This document shows, one piece after another, positions 54,501-64,000 of a DNA stretch of 64,000 nucleotides (position 1 is the first letter of the stretch; the number at the start of each line of letters is the position of its first letter). The notes under the pieces are model-generated. The model did not search any database. It saw nothing but the letters and a program-made list of their open reading frames with translations, and was not told the DNA's origin. The translations under genes were made by a program, and so were the position numbers. This DNA is from Effrenium voratum. Taxonomy: Eukaryota; Sar; Dinophyceae; Suessiales; Symbiodiniaceae. Location of the stretch: assembly GCA_963377175.1 (NCBI GenBank), contig CAUJNA010003793.1:1-64000 (forward strand). Direction: 5' to 3'.

Positions 54501-54694
54501 CCTTTGGTGCAATGAGAACCCACGTTTCCAAGGTTCCACAGCAACCACGGGGATGAGAATCATCTCGTGGTGCAGGCCGTGAGGCGGTTGGCAAAGATGT
54601 GTGACGCTCGTGTTTTCGTCTTTTGACTGGGCGCATTGGTTTTTGGAGAAATCGTTTTTTCCCTGGTGACAACCTTGCTGTTCCGCTGTTCTGT
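51598..54694. other. Intron/intergenic DNA
   Basis: No exon recognised. A 21-bp inverse match links 53721-53741 with about 63031-63051 (TTCCGGAGGTTTTCTAGAAA core). A copy of dispersed family D lies at about 54366-54467. GGGACGC is repeated near 53320-53340. Confidence 0.45.
54366..54467 (+). repeat. Dispersed repeat family D, copy 1
   Basis: Shares TGGTGG(T/C)TCCCAGCC, AGTGGTAGTTTCCATTT-like and CCCACTAA segments in the same order with 58869-58985. Confidence 0.55.
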
Positions 54695-54822
54695 ATGGCC
54701 ATGGGTCAAAAGCCAAATCGTACCCCCAATGAACATCCGATTCAATCTTATTAAAATAGGAAATGGTTCTAAAATGGGTGGTGCACCCCAAAATGGTACC
54801 ATTGGTGTTGACCCACAGCCAT
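54695..54822 (-). repeat. MITE family A, copy 6
   Basis: ATGGCCATGGGTCAAAAG to TTGACCCACAGCCAT, reverse-oriented, about 128 bp. It lies immediately upstream of the exon candidate at 54836. Confidence 0.85.
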
Positions 54823-54835
54823 AATATCCTTTTAG

Positions 54836-54959
54836 GTATCTCTTTGGCTTTGAGGGCAAAGAGGGCTCACGCTTTGTGAAAACTACAAGGATTGACCCCC
54901 GGTTTCGATTTCTTTTGCGTCCCTTCAACGACAGTATTCTCGTGGCTGGCACTGTCCAG
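54836..54959 (+). CDS. Candidate exon
   Basis: After acceptor CCTTTTAG the frame reads YLFGFEGKEGSRFVKTTRID, then PRFRFLLRPFNDSILVAGTV. A possible AG|GA donor is at 54959/54960. GA donors occur in dinoflagellates. It is strongly protein-like, but no family is recognised. Confidence 0.5.
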
Positions 54960-56329
54960 GAATCAAGTAGGATTCTGGTTCTCAGTGACTTTGCGGCAAA
55001 ACAAGCTAGGCAACATTGCCGGAGTATCGTTGTTTGAGCTATCCGTTCGCAGATTGCGGGGATTTGCGATCAGTTTCTTGTGGGGCAAACCTGAACTTCC
55101 ATGGTGAACAATCATCGCCACATGTGTGGAAGTTAGTTAAATACGTGCTCTTTTTTTTGTCCCCAGGACTTTGTGTGACATGGGTTCAGGATAGTTCCCC
55201 TTGACCAGGAACCAAACAGCGACCCATTTGTTTTGAGCATCCCTGATCCTGCTGAGTTGAATGATCATCACGCCCGGCCTCAAGGGCAATACCCCTGGCA
55301 GCTGGAACGGTGACATGGAAATATGAATGGCCGTGGGTCAAAGAAAAGGTACCCAAAATGGGTTGCCCTTGTAAATGGAAACATGGACTAAAACCTGCGG
55401 TCCCCTAGTGGTTTAATTTTGACCCACACCCAAATGAGTTGTCGCGCTACTTGATTTGCATCTTGATGCCAGACCCGAGCTCAATTGGTGCCTAGCCAGT
55501 TGTGCTTCACATGATTGTAGCAGGGGTGCACAAATATGTGAAGTCAGCTGCAAATTCAAGATGAATCATGCATTTGTGCCTGGGGTTTGGTGTATTTGTG
55601 TGTGTGTGTGTGGTGTCGGCCATGTGTTCCTATTTTTGCTGGCCTGTGCGCTGGTTGATACTATAGGAGCTTTCTTTGGGCAGTAGGCTCCATTTGAATA
55701 ATTTAAGTTGCCTGATGATTGCAAGGGATGTATTTCCTGGTCGGCAAGGGCTGCGAAAAGGGTCTGTATCTTGGTGTTCGGGTGTGCATTCTCGGGGACC
55801 ACGCTAGCAAGCGCTGAAGTTTGATCCAAGGAACCCCTGGTATGCACCCCTGGAATGCACAGCCACCCCCTCGCTCAAAATGGATGGGTTCTAGTCCAAT
55901 GACTGCCTGGCAGGTTTGTCACCAAGATACAGAAGACAGAGCCTGCTCACAACGTGTGGCACCCAGACGGCGCTGTTTGCGACTGTGGGGTGCCTTGAGA
56001 GAAGTGCAGAAGCTGCAATTTGTTGGCTGCTTTGTTCCTGCACTCCTCCAAATGCGCAGAAGGAAAGCTGAGTTTGAGGGGTCTTCTCGATGGTTCCATG
56101 TCAATGATCAGGCGAGTGAGAAGCTTCGAGAGGTCCGGCCATCCCACGCCGGCAGGTGGGCTACCCGCAGAAGATCACCCGGCAAATTTGGGGTGACCGG
56201 AGATTCACAGACGTGGAGGTGGGCATGCCATGTTTCCAGTCGGCTCATCGATTGAGGGCAACTTGTAGAAGGGGTATTTATTTTAGTTTGTTTTTTCCCC
56301 CCCTTTTTTTTTTGAATTTGTTTCGCTTT
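54960..56329. other. Intron/intergenic DNA
   Basis: Contains a MITE B copy (55327-55435) and a GT run near 55597-55612. A possible exon at 56052-56110 reads MRRRKAEFEGSSRWFHVND and ends at CAG|GCGAG, weakly supported. Confidence 0.4.
55327..55435 (-). repeat. MITE family B, copy 4
   Basis: TGGCCGTGGGTCAAAG to ATTTTGACCCACACCCA, reverse-oriented. Confidence 0.8.
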
Positions 56330-56700
56330 TGGCTTCTTGGCTTCTTGGCTTCTTGGCTTCTTGGCTTCTCGGCTTCTCGGCTTCTTGGCTTCTTGGCTTT
56401 TCAGCTTCTTGGCTTCTTGGCTTCTCGGCTTCTCGGCTTCTGGGCTTCTTGGCTTCTTGGCTTCTTGGCTTTTCGGCTTTTCGGCTTCTTGGCTTCTTGG
56501 CTTCTTGGCTTCTTGGCTTCTTGGCTTCTCGGCTTCTCGGCTTCTTGGCTTCTTGGCTTTTCAGCTTCTTGGCTTCTTGGCTTCTCGGCTTCTCGGCTTC
56601 TGGGCTTCTTGGCTTCTTGGCTTCTTGGCTTTTCGGCTTTTCGGCTTCTTGGCTTCTTGGCTTCTGGGCTTCTAGGCTTTTCGGCTTTTTGCTGGTTTAT
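56330..56700 (+). repeat. CTTCTTGG minisatellite with internal duplication
   Basis: GGCTTCTT units (variants TCTC, TTTC, TTCT) repeat for about 370 bases. The variant order at about 56330-56470 recurs at about 56505-56650, so a higher-order duplication occurred. The LLGFLASW frames are artefacts. Confidence 0.9.
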
Positions 56701-56782
56701 GCGGCTTTTGGTGGCTTTTTGGCTTTTCGCATCTTCTGCATTCCCAGTTCCTCTTCGGCAGGTGGCGTTTTTCCGACATCAT

Positions 56783-58150
56783 GGGGGGGGCTGCCGCCCC
56801 CCCCCAACCCCCGCTACGTTTTAGATTTTCTGCAGAGATTTAATTAGTTGCACCCCAAGTTGAATCATCAATTCTTCGAACGTCATGGGGGGGTTGCACC
56901 CCTAGTTGAATCATCAATTCTTCGACCATCATGGGGGGGGGGCTGCCGCCCCCCCCAACCCCCCCGCTACTTTTTGTATTTTTACAGGGATTGACATGCC
57001 CTCCTACTTGAATCATGGTGGGACATGCGGGGGATGTTGACGGGCTAGTGTAAAATGCGTCTATTTCGCGAGAACATGCTGTAAAATACGACACTTTACT
57101 GGCCCGGCAGAGATTGAATTGCACCCCTGTTTGAATCATCACTTTTTCGAGCGTCCAATTTCGCGAGAAAATGCTGCAAAATACGACATTTTAGGTAATC
57201 TGTGTAGTCCGTGTATGTCTGTATGTATGCATTTCTTCGAACATCATAGGGGAAGCCACCCCCGCCAACCCTCCCGCTGCCTTGTAAATTCTATCACACC
57301 CTTTCTTGAATCATTGCACCCCTACTTGAATCACCACTTCTTCCGACATCATGGGGGGGCTGCCGCCCCCCCCAACCCCCCCGCTACGTTTAGATTTTCT
57401 ACAGAGATTTAATTAATTGCACCCCTAGTTGAATCATCAATTCTTCGAACATCATGGGGGGGGGCTGCCGCCCCCCCCAACCCCCCCGCTACTTTTTAGA
57501 CTTTTTGCAGAGATTTAATTGCACCCCTATTCAAATCATCACTTCTGCAAACAACATCGTGGGGGGGGCTGCCGCCCCCCCCAACCCCCCCGCTACTTTT
57601 TATATTTTTTTACAGGGATTGACATGCCCTCCTACTTGAATCATCATTTCTTTGACCCCGTCACACGATTTGTGGGTGATGCTAGGGATGTTGGTGGGAC
57701 ATGCGGGGGATGTTGACGGGCTAGTGTAAAATGCGTCAATTTCGCGAGAACATGCTGTAAAATACGACACTTTACTGGCCCGGCAGAGATTGAATTGCAC
57801 CCCTGTTTGAATCATCACTTTTTCGAGCGTCCAATTTCGCGAGAAAATGCTGCAAAATACGACATTTTAGGTAATCTGTGTAGTCCGTGTATGTCTGTAT
57901 GTATGCATTTCTTCGAACATCATAGGGGAAGCCACCCCCGCCAACCCTCCCGCGGCCTTGTAAATTCTATCACACCCTTTCTTGAATCATTGCACCCCTA
58001 CTTGAATCACCACTTCTTCCGACATCATGGGGGCTGCCGCCCCCCCCCCAACCCCCCCGCTACGTTTTAGATTTTCTACAAATTCTTCGAACATCATGGG
58101 GGGGGCTGCCGCCCCCCCCAACCCCCCCGCTACTTTTTAGACTTTTTAAT
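56783..58150. repeat. Cluster of G-run/C-run hairpins in a tandemly duplicated region
   Basis: Seven copies of a hairpin of the form G(5-8)C-TGCC-GC(6-9) start near 56783, 56933, 57353, 57456, 57561, 58029 and 58098. Each follows ACATCATG or similar and precedes AACCCCC. A segment at about 57018-57410 is repeated almost exactly at about 57693-58080 (offset 675). Confidence 0.8.
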
Positions 58151-58614
58151 TGCACCCCTGTTCGAATCATCACTACCCCGCTCTGTTTTTCTTAATTGTT
58201 TTTTCTTTTTTTTGCATTTTTTTTTGCTGGGATTGAAATGCCCTCCTGTTTGAAGCATTATTGTCTTGACCCCGTCAACCCGCCAGCTACGATTTGTTGG
58301 TGATGCTAGGGATGTTGGTCGGACATGCGGGGGATGTTGAAAACGATGCTGGGGATGTTGACGAGCTAGTGTAAAATGCGCCAATTTCGCGAGAAAATGC
58401 GACATTTTGCTGGCCCGGACGAAAAACAAAAAAAAACCAAAAAAAAAAAAGAAGAAGAAAAAAAACCCAAAATAAATCCGCACCCCTTGTAGAATCTCCG
58501 AGTTGGCGCTTGGGATCGCGTCAGAATGTGCCAGAAGCCCAGGCCAGAAACTTCTGGGCTTTTGCTAAGCCAAGTAACTAAGTACGGGCCATGTTTTCAC
58601 ATCGTGATCGCCAG
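58151..58614. other. Low-complexity T- and A-runs
   Basis: Poly-T near 58200-58225 and poly-A with GAAG near 58425-58470; no gene. Confidence 0.6.
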
Positions 58615-58717
58615 GGTGTCCGGACGAGGCTCAGGATGGGATTGCAAGATTTGCTCAGGCCACATGATCCACACCCGGGTGTGCAATAAGCCCAGCAAGC
58701 CCAAGCCGTCCGGCCAG
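58615..58717 (+). CDS. Candidate exon with Cys/His residues
   Basis: Between ATCGCCAG and CGGCCAG|GTGATT the frame reads VSGRGSGWDCKICSGHMIH, then TRVCNKPSKPKPSGQ. The CKIC...H..H...C pattern could bind zinc, but one short exon does not establish a family. Confidence 0.4.
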
Positions 58718-58868
58718 GTGATTTGTGGGGGGAAGACCTTCCCAGTGCATCGCGCCGGGTCGCCAAGCCCAACCCGGATGCTCGAGGTTCCTTTTGTTCG
58801 CCGGGCGGAGGATTTGTTTGCCATCCTGGTCCCATGCTGGCTTCAAGGTACTAAGAGTATGCTCTACA

Positions 58869-58985
58869 GTACTTGGTGGCTCCCAGCCATCACCTTAGCT
58901 TTTTAGCCTTGTGTTTAGCGGTAGTTCCATTTCGCCCACTAAAAGTGAACAACTTTTAGCGGGGAATCTGAGGGCCCAAAGTATT
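58869..58985 (+). repeat. Dispersed repeat family D, copy 2
   Basis: Counterpart of 54366-54467: TTGGTGGCTCCCAGCC, TTTAGCGGTAGTTCCATTT, CCCACTAAAAGTG. Confidence 0.55.
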
Positions 58986-59846
58986 TTCCCGGTTCCGGGT
59001 TCGAAGAAAAACAAAACGCCCGCCTCCCACCTGTCCGTGCTCCATGTTATGACAGCGGTGACACACCCGGACAATGCACCAATGTTGGAATGGCAGTGGG
59101 CTAGGACTTGTCACAGCCCACTGACCTCGCAGTTGCTGCACGTTTGGCTCTTGCTGATGCCTAGCCATGTTGGCAACTGCTTGGGTATCCGCTCGGCGTC
59201 TCATGGCAAGCGAGGTCCACAGACAGTTTCCTCAAAACGTGGGAAGGCCAGCTTGAGTGGCAGTTTGCGCACTGGGAACCCAATCGCTCGGGAAGGTGGT
59301 CTATCCCCAGTACTTCAAGGGGGTCGGTGGAGGGTTGAAGCAAGGTGCCAACATATTGGGTCCGAACAGAAAACCAGTCCGTGAGAACGTGGGTTAGGCT
59401 GTTGACATTCAAGTGACATGTTGCTGTGGTATCGGGATGCATGGAGGGCGCACTGTGCCAATCTGGGGCTTTGAACTCTGGCAGAGTATGTTCTCCACAA
59501 GAGATCATTGAGGGCCTGATCTTTCCGAAGTCTACAGAACCCTGTCACTGCCACTACTCTGAGACACACAACAAAGGCGTGTGTATACTATAATTCATAT
59601 ACATGTGCAAATGTGCATGCCTGAAATGCTCATGAATTCTCCAAAAAGGACATTCCTCTACACACGCTAGTTGTTTTTGTTTGCACTTGATGCAAGTGGT
59701 TTTTAGACCTTACCAGGATTGCTCCTCTAAACCTCATCCAATCAAAGGGCCTTCCACGATCGAACTGCCCTACTTGTACTAGCACTTGGCTTTGTCTTGC
59801 CTATGGAGTCCCCTACACCTCGAGTGTTGTGTTGTATATACTCATA

Positions 59847-59968
59847 CGGCTGTGGGTCAAAACCAATGATACCATTTTGGGGTAGGTGCACCACCCATTT
59901 TAAAACCTATTTCAGTGGGGATTGAATCGGATGTTCACTAGGGACGATTTGGCTTTTGACCATGGCCA
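59847..59968 (+). repeat. MITE family A, copy 7
   Basis: CGGCTGTGGGTCAAAA to CTTTTGACCATGGCCA with the family interior. Confidence 0.85.
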
Positions 59969-59988
59969 TACTTCTCTACATACTCATT

Positions 59989-60107
59989 TGGCTGTGGGTC
60001 AAAATTGAACCACCAGGGGACCGCAGGTTTTGGTCCATGTTTTCCATTTACCGGGATTCCATTTTGGGAACTTATTTGTGACCCACAGGGCTGTGGGTCA
60101 CAGCCAT
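59989..60107 (+). repeat. MITE family B, copy 5
   Basis: TGGCTGTGGGTCAAAAT to TTGTGACCCACAG, with the interior AACCACCAGGGGACCGCAGG. Confidence 0.8.
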
Positions 60108-60172
60108 TTGGGGGGCTCCATGGTTTCTCTGCCATAATTTGCGGCTCTTTCCCTTGGCCTGTAACACTGCAG

Positions 60173-60265
60173 GCGGTCTTGGCGGCCGCCTCCACCGTCT
60201 TCGCGGCGATGCTGGATACGGAGATGAAGGAAAGCCAGGCGCGGATCAATCCGCCTGGCCTGGGC
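60173..60265 (+). CDS. Candidate exon
   Basis: After acceptor CACTGCAG the frame reads AVLAAASTVFAAMLDTEMKE, then SQARINPPGLGA. It looks like an amphipathic helix; the 3' border is unclear. No family recognised. Confidence 0.4.
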
Positions 60266-60902
60266 GCTCGCGTGGCTTCCACCCCTTTTCGTTTCTCTGT
60301 TGTCCCGTGGTGCCGGTTGTTTTTTTTAATCTTTTTTTCTTCTCTTAACCAGTTGCTACCTTTTCGTTCCCCGTGTTTTTTGTTTTGTTTTTCCCGGCGG
60401 ACGAGGATCCACAAGTGGGGAGGTGTTAGAGGAAAGCCGCCCCAGTTTGGGGTCCCTCTTGCACTTTGAGATGCATCCATATGAGGTTCAGGCACCTTTA
60501 GGTATCCACCAGGTGCCAAGCCCTTATTTCAACATGAGGCAGCTTCAGAATTGTCACATTTTAGTAAAGGCGTTTCATTCAAGACTGGTGGTTGGCATTT
60601 TCTTGCCAACAAACGATACCCTTTGAACATGGTTTGTGAACATCATGAGTCCGCTGATCACATGACCACTGCAAAGCAGAGCAGGCTACTGTGTGTTTGC
60701 TTGGCTCTAATAGCTTATACACATTGGGAATTGTTTCGTGACACCACGACACGCCCAGAACGACACCCCTGTCGATGCCCGATACCCCGTCGATACCCCG
60801 ACCATGTCCCGGAGAAGCTACTGGGGAAGACCGCGGATGCCTTGTCGGCCCACGAGCTCAATCCGCAGTGGCTGGGGCCGGCAAGCGCGCGCGCGGGAAG
60901 AT
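60266..60902. other. Intron/intergenic DNA
   Basis: No convincing exon. A GC-rich stretch at 60740-60900 is open in several frames. Confidence 0.35.
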
Positions 60903-61171
60903 GGTGGTGCTGAAAGCGGCGTCGGTTGGAGGACACCCTGTGGAAGGAGAAGTGGAAGAAGCTTAGCATGGAGCAGCAGAAAGCCTTTATTATCCCCGCA
61001 AAAGCAGTGCTGCACCAAGCTCCTCGACTGATCTGCCAAAGGCAGCGGCAGTGCCAAAGAAGCACTTGAAGGCGGTGAACGCTAAGGCTGCCAAGCCCGG
61101 CTACAGAGAGGAGAATGAATACCCCTTGTTCAAACAACTGCCCCGGAGTGTTTTTGAGCGTATACTGCCAG
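60903..61171 (+). CDS. Candidate coding segment ending at a GTATGT donor
   Basis: GC-rich, ending at TGCCAG|GTATGT (61171/61172), a strong donor. The last part reads AAAVPKKHLKAVNAKAAKPG, then YREENEYPLFKQLPRSVFER. An upstream part in another frame (RLEDTLWKEKWKKLSMEQQK) is also protein-like, so there may be an intervening frameshift or splice. No family recognised. Confidence 0.4.
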
Positions 61172-61871
61172 GTATGTGTTGCCTTCCACAAAATAATAAT
61201 AATCCGAAGCATGGTTGTGGAAAGCTGAGTTTTACGCCAGCCGTTTGTGACTCCAAAGAAATTCCCTTTACAGTGCACGGGCGTGGCTCGTATCACATTT
61301 TTCCGCAACCAATTGTCGGCTTCCGCAAGTTTGTGTGACATTCTTGGTGGCACGCAGGCTATGTGCTGCATGTTTTATCTCTGGGGACCATTTTGCAAGA
61401 GACGGTAATGATTTGGTCCTGATAAATTGAATATGTTCAGGATGACCTCTCATACTAGGCTAGATAAGGACGAGAGGCTCCAAATGCGATTCACTCATTG
61501 TGTCCACATCCTTTGCGAGCACAACATAGTTCGACCGGGGCTCATAGTTCGGCCTCAGTTTCCGTACGATATTCAAAGGCGAAAAGGCTCCCTGGAAATC
61601 CCCGAAAAGGTTGCAGTTCGTGACTTCCTAAAAGCAACATGGGCCGCTTTCGGCAGACACCCATTGCAATGTCGAAGTTCACCGGGGGTGGGGGGGGAGT
61701 CTATACATTGCAATTTGTTTGTTAGGAATTCCCCACTCAACCAACTCCTGCGAGAATGGTTGCATTCGTGGGCGTGGATGCTGATTTGCGCCGGCCAGGC
61801 GAGAGAAATCATCATTTCCGACTCTGATGAAGAAGTTGCTTGGCTTTTGATAGCTTGAGAGACCATGAACC

Positions 61872-61995
61872 ATGGCTGTGGGTCAAAAACAATGGTACCA
61901 TTTTAGGGTAGGTGCACCACCCATTTTAGAACCTATTTTAATGGGATTGAATCGGATGTTCATTGGGGGTACGATTTGGCTTTTGACCCATGGTC
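61872..61995 (+). repeat. MITE family A, copy 8
   Basis: ATGGCTGTGGGTCAAAAA to CTTTTGACCCATGGTCA with the family interior. Confidence 0.85.
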
Positions 61996-62126
61996 ACATG
62001 AACAGGCGGAAATCAGGTTGTAGCGCGAATCAGATGCAAAGTCGAATTGTTTGTGGAGAGGTGATCCCAGAGGCCAGGTTGGCCAGATTGCATGCACAAT
62101 GGTTTAGACCTTGTCATGCAGCATAG

Positions 62127-62228
62127 ATGGGTTTGGGTCAAAATCAAACCACCAGGGGACCGCAGATTTTGGTTCATGTTTCCATTTATCAGGTTGAATT
62201 TTGGGTACCCATTTTTGACCCGCAGCCA
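62127..62228 (+). repeat. MITE family B, copy 6
   Basis: ATGGGTTTGGGTCAAAAT to ATTTTTGACCCGCAGCCA. Confidence 0.8.
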
Positions 62229-62408
62229 GATAAGGCTGTAAAGCAAGTCAATGCATGTGAGCTGCATCTAAGTCTGTTCAGCACATGCTGGAGTACATCT
62301 ACACAGGCCGGAGCCGCCGATCATGCACTGTCCGATCAGTAGAATTGCCCCAAAAAAACTTCGAGCTGGCCACAAAGGAAAACACGTGGACTGGGTCCCC
62401 CAGTAGTG

Positions 62409-62462
62409 CCCTTTTTTGGGGAGGGTTCCCCTACTAAAATAGACTACAGAAAAAGGTACCCT
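62409..62462 (+). repeat. Dispersed repeat family C, copy 2
   Basis: CCTTTTTTGGGGAGGGTTCC followed by CTACTAAAA and GGTACCC, as at 38405-38466. Confidence 0.6.
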
Positions 62463-64000
62463 TATTCTAATCTCTCTACTGGAGGACCTTGTGGATATTC
62501 AAAGCCTTTGTTTTGTTGCCGACTGAAAACCCTCACACCGTCAGATGGAGCGTGAGCTTTAGGACTCCTGACCAGGTCTGACTTACCCTCGGGGCGTTGC
62601 CGATCGGGTGCTTGGATGCATGGTTCGAGGTAGATACGAAATGACGCGAACTCTGCTTCGACGTCATTAATGCGGGGTAACTGACTCACAGGCCTCCAGA
62701 GAATACCTTCACGTAAACTGGGCTTTGTGCGGCGTGATGGCTGAAAGCATGGAATCCAAGCAGCGGGTCCTAGAGAGATTTATCAGGCGGAATCTGCAGA
62801 ATAATGGAAGGGCCCAAACAATGTTCTATCCGTTTTCCCCTAGAATCATGACCATGGTTTTACAGTGACCCCCAACCCCAGGCTAAGTGTTTGTTGTTGT
62901 CTTTTGGTTCTGTGCATTTTTACTTGGCATTTTTACTGGCGGGGGGGCGGGGGGGGGGGGAAAAAACAGTTTTTTGCTACCATGCCAAGAGTTCAAGGGC
63001 TACCGTCCCCATGCTTTCCAGGCATCCTTCTTTCTAGAAAACCTCCGGAAACCCCACAAAACGGCCGGTTTTCGAAAAGAACGAGGGTTGGCCAGGCTGC
63101 GTGGCGGAGAGGGCTGGCTGCGGGATGGCAGCGGCGCCCAAATTGGTGAGACAGAAGGGCGCTCTTCAAGGGATGCTGTGGGTTCCTTGTGGGGTATCTT
63201 TTTCAGCTTGGTTGAAAGGGAAGCCAAGAGGAACACCGCAACTTGTTTAGGGGGGTCCCCTTTTTTTGGCACATACCCATATGTTTTTGCAGTGTGTGTG
63301 TGTGTGCATTGGACTCGCCGACATAGTATGTCCACTTCTTTGAATGCGCACAGCATAATTTTGTCAGAGGCCCCCAGTGTTTGCTCCAAATAGCTCCCTC
63401 CCTTTCTAACCAACCGCTTCTTGGAACTTGTGCTGATCAAGCTTATGTTTGTTGCAACCCGTGGGGGGACTCTTGTGGGCCTCTGTGGAGTTTGTGATTT
63501 TGCAGCAACTGGGCTCGGGAAGCTTTCACTTGGCGATTTCTCTGAATCTGATTCCCTGTCATTGGTGATTTCCATCAATTTCACAAGCACATTCTGATAT
63601 GAATGGACACTTCTATACGGGGACCCTGTGGTGAACATCATGTAGGTGAGGATAAGTGTGCACCACTTGGGAGTGCATTCTTCCTCAAGTTCCACAGTGG
63701 CACATGCGAAACGCTGCCTGCGCAGTGCCCTCGAGTTTTAGGCCGGAGTCCAGACTGGACTCGGAGCCCGCGAACCAGATGTTGGCCGTTGGGAACTGAT
63801 TCCCGCAAAGAGATGCTGGAAGGCAACAGGAAGCAAAGCCTGTGATCCAACCTCAAGATGCGTAAGACGATCGCTTGGGTGTTTTTTGTCAAACTAAGAC
63901 TTGGTCTCCTTGTCAGCCTCGCTTCGGTGTCATGATGTGCCGCTGTCCACGGGTCGGGTCGCCTTGCTGACCCCAAATCCACGGTACAGCTGGGCCCCTT

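Larger units (their letters stand above)
58986..60172. other. Intron/intergenic DNA
   Basis: MITE A (59847-59968) and MITE B (59989-60107) copies sit head to tail with about 20 bases between them. Otherwise nothing recognised. Confidence 0.45.
61172..64000. other. Intron/intergenic DNA to the window end
   Basis: Holds MITE A (61872-61995), MITE B (62127-62228), a family C repeat (62409-62462) and a G-run at 62941-62960. A possible micro-exon near 63096-63145 is followed by GTGAGA. A 143-codon frame at 61427-61858 and a 231-codon minus frame at 63000-63695 have no recognisable content. Confidence 0.4.

Noticed and set aside
56272..56847. Leu/Gly/Phe-rich plus-strand frames resembling a membrane protein
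   Set aside because: Product of the CTTCTTGG minisatellite; all three frames are open with the same repeat.
63000..63695. 231-codon minus-strand frame
   Set aside because: Part of it looks protein-like, but it crosses a GT microsatellite and a MITE-like segment, has no recognisable domain and no splice context. Kept only as a remark.

Overview
The window looks like nuclear DNA of a dinoflagellate (Symbiodiniaceae-like is my best guess). The reasons are a large Copia-class retroelement, tiny exons separated by kilobase introns with GC as well as GT splice donors, many simple repeats and short inverted-repeat elements, and an 11-nt match in the LTRs to the 3' half of the dinoflagellate spliced leader. 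No species can be named from sequence alone.

Positions 66-31274 hold one very large LTR retrotransposon. It has near-identical 382-383 bp LTRs (66-448 and 30893-31274; TGT...ACA ends; three substitutions and one indel between them by eye), a 5-bp target duplication ATATA on both sides, and a polypurine tract directly before the 3' LTR. Between the LTRs lie six long plus-strand reading frames. ORF1 is disordered with a coiled coil. ORF2 is Gag-like with two Cys-rich modules and two CCCH fingers. ORF3 has an aspartic protease and a Copia integrase. ORF4 carries the integrase tail, a methyltransferase-like domain, a complete dUTPase, Copia reverse transcriptase and RNase H. ORF5 and ORF6 are large proteins of unknown function. 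The order PR-INT-RT-RH is Copia. Most consecutive frames are offset by -1, so a frameshifted polyprotein is plausible.

ORF6 is split by a second, nested element (19309-26480, about 7.2 kb). This is a non-coding foldback element with 11-bp terminal inverted repeats, kilobase inverted arms, a purine tract mirrored by a pyrimidine tract, and tandem repeats around a TTAACAT-rich centre. Without it the retroelement is about 24 kb.

The most striking unexplained signal is a set of about 50 micro-hairpins scattered through all ORFs and the 3' untranslated region of the retroelement. Each has a 4-7 bp (rarely longer) stem around a loop GATA, GTTA or GGTA. I saw none in the nested element or in the 33 kb of flanking DNA. 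They occur in both reading phases that avoid a stop, so they are not a protein motif. An RNA-level role such as dispersed packaging signals is my leading guess.

Positions 31280-64000 are host DNA with no long gene. I see short plus-strand exon candidates, the best being two spliced ubiquitin-like domains (32353-33383 and 34797-36075). The rest is intron or intergenic DNA rich in microsatellites, minisatellites, two families of roughly 105-130 bp MITE-like elements with related ends, and a cluster of G/C-run hairpins near 56.8-58.1 kb.
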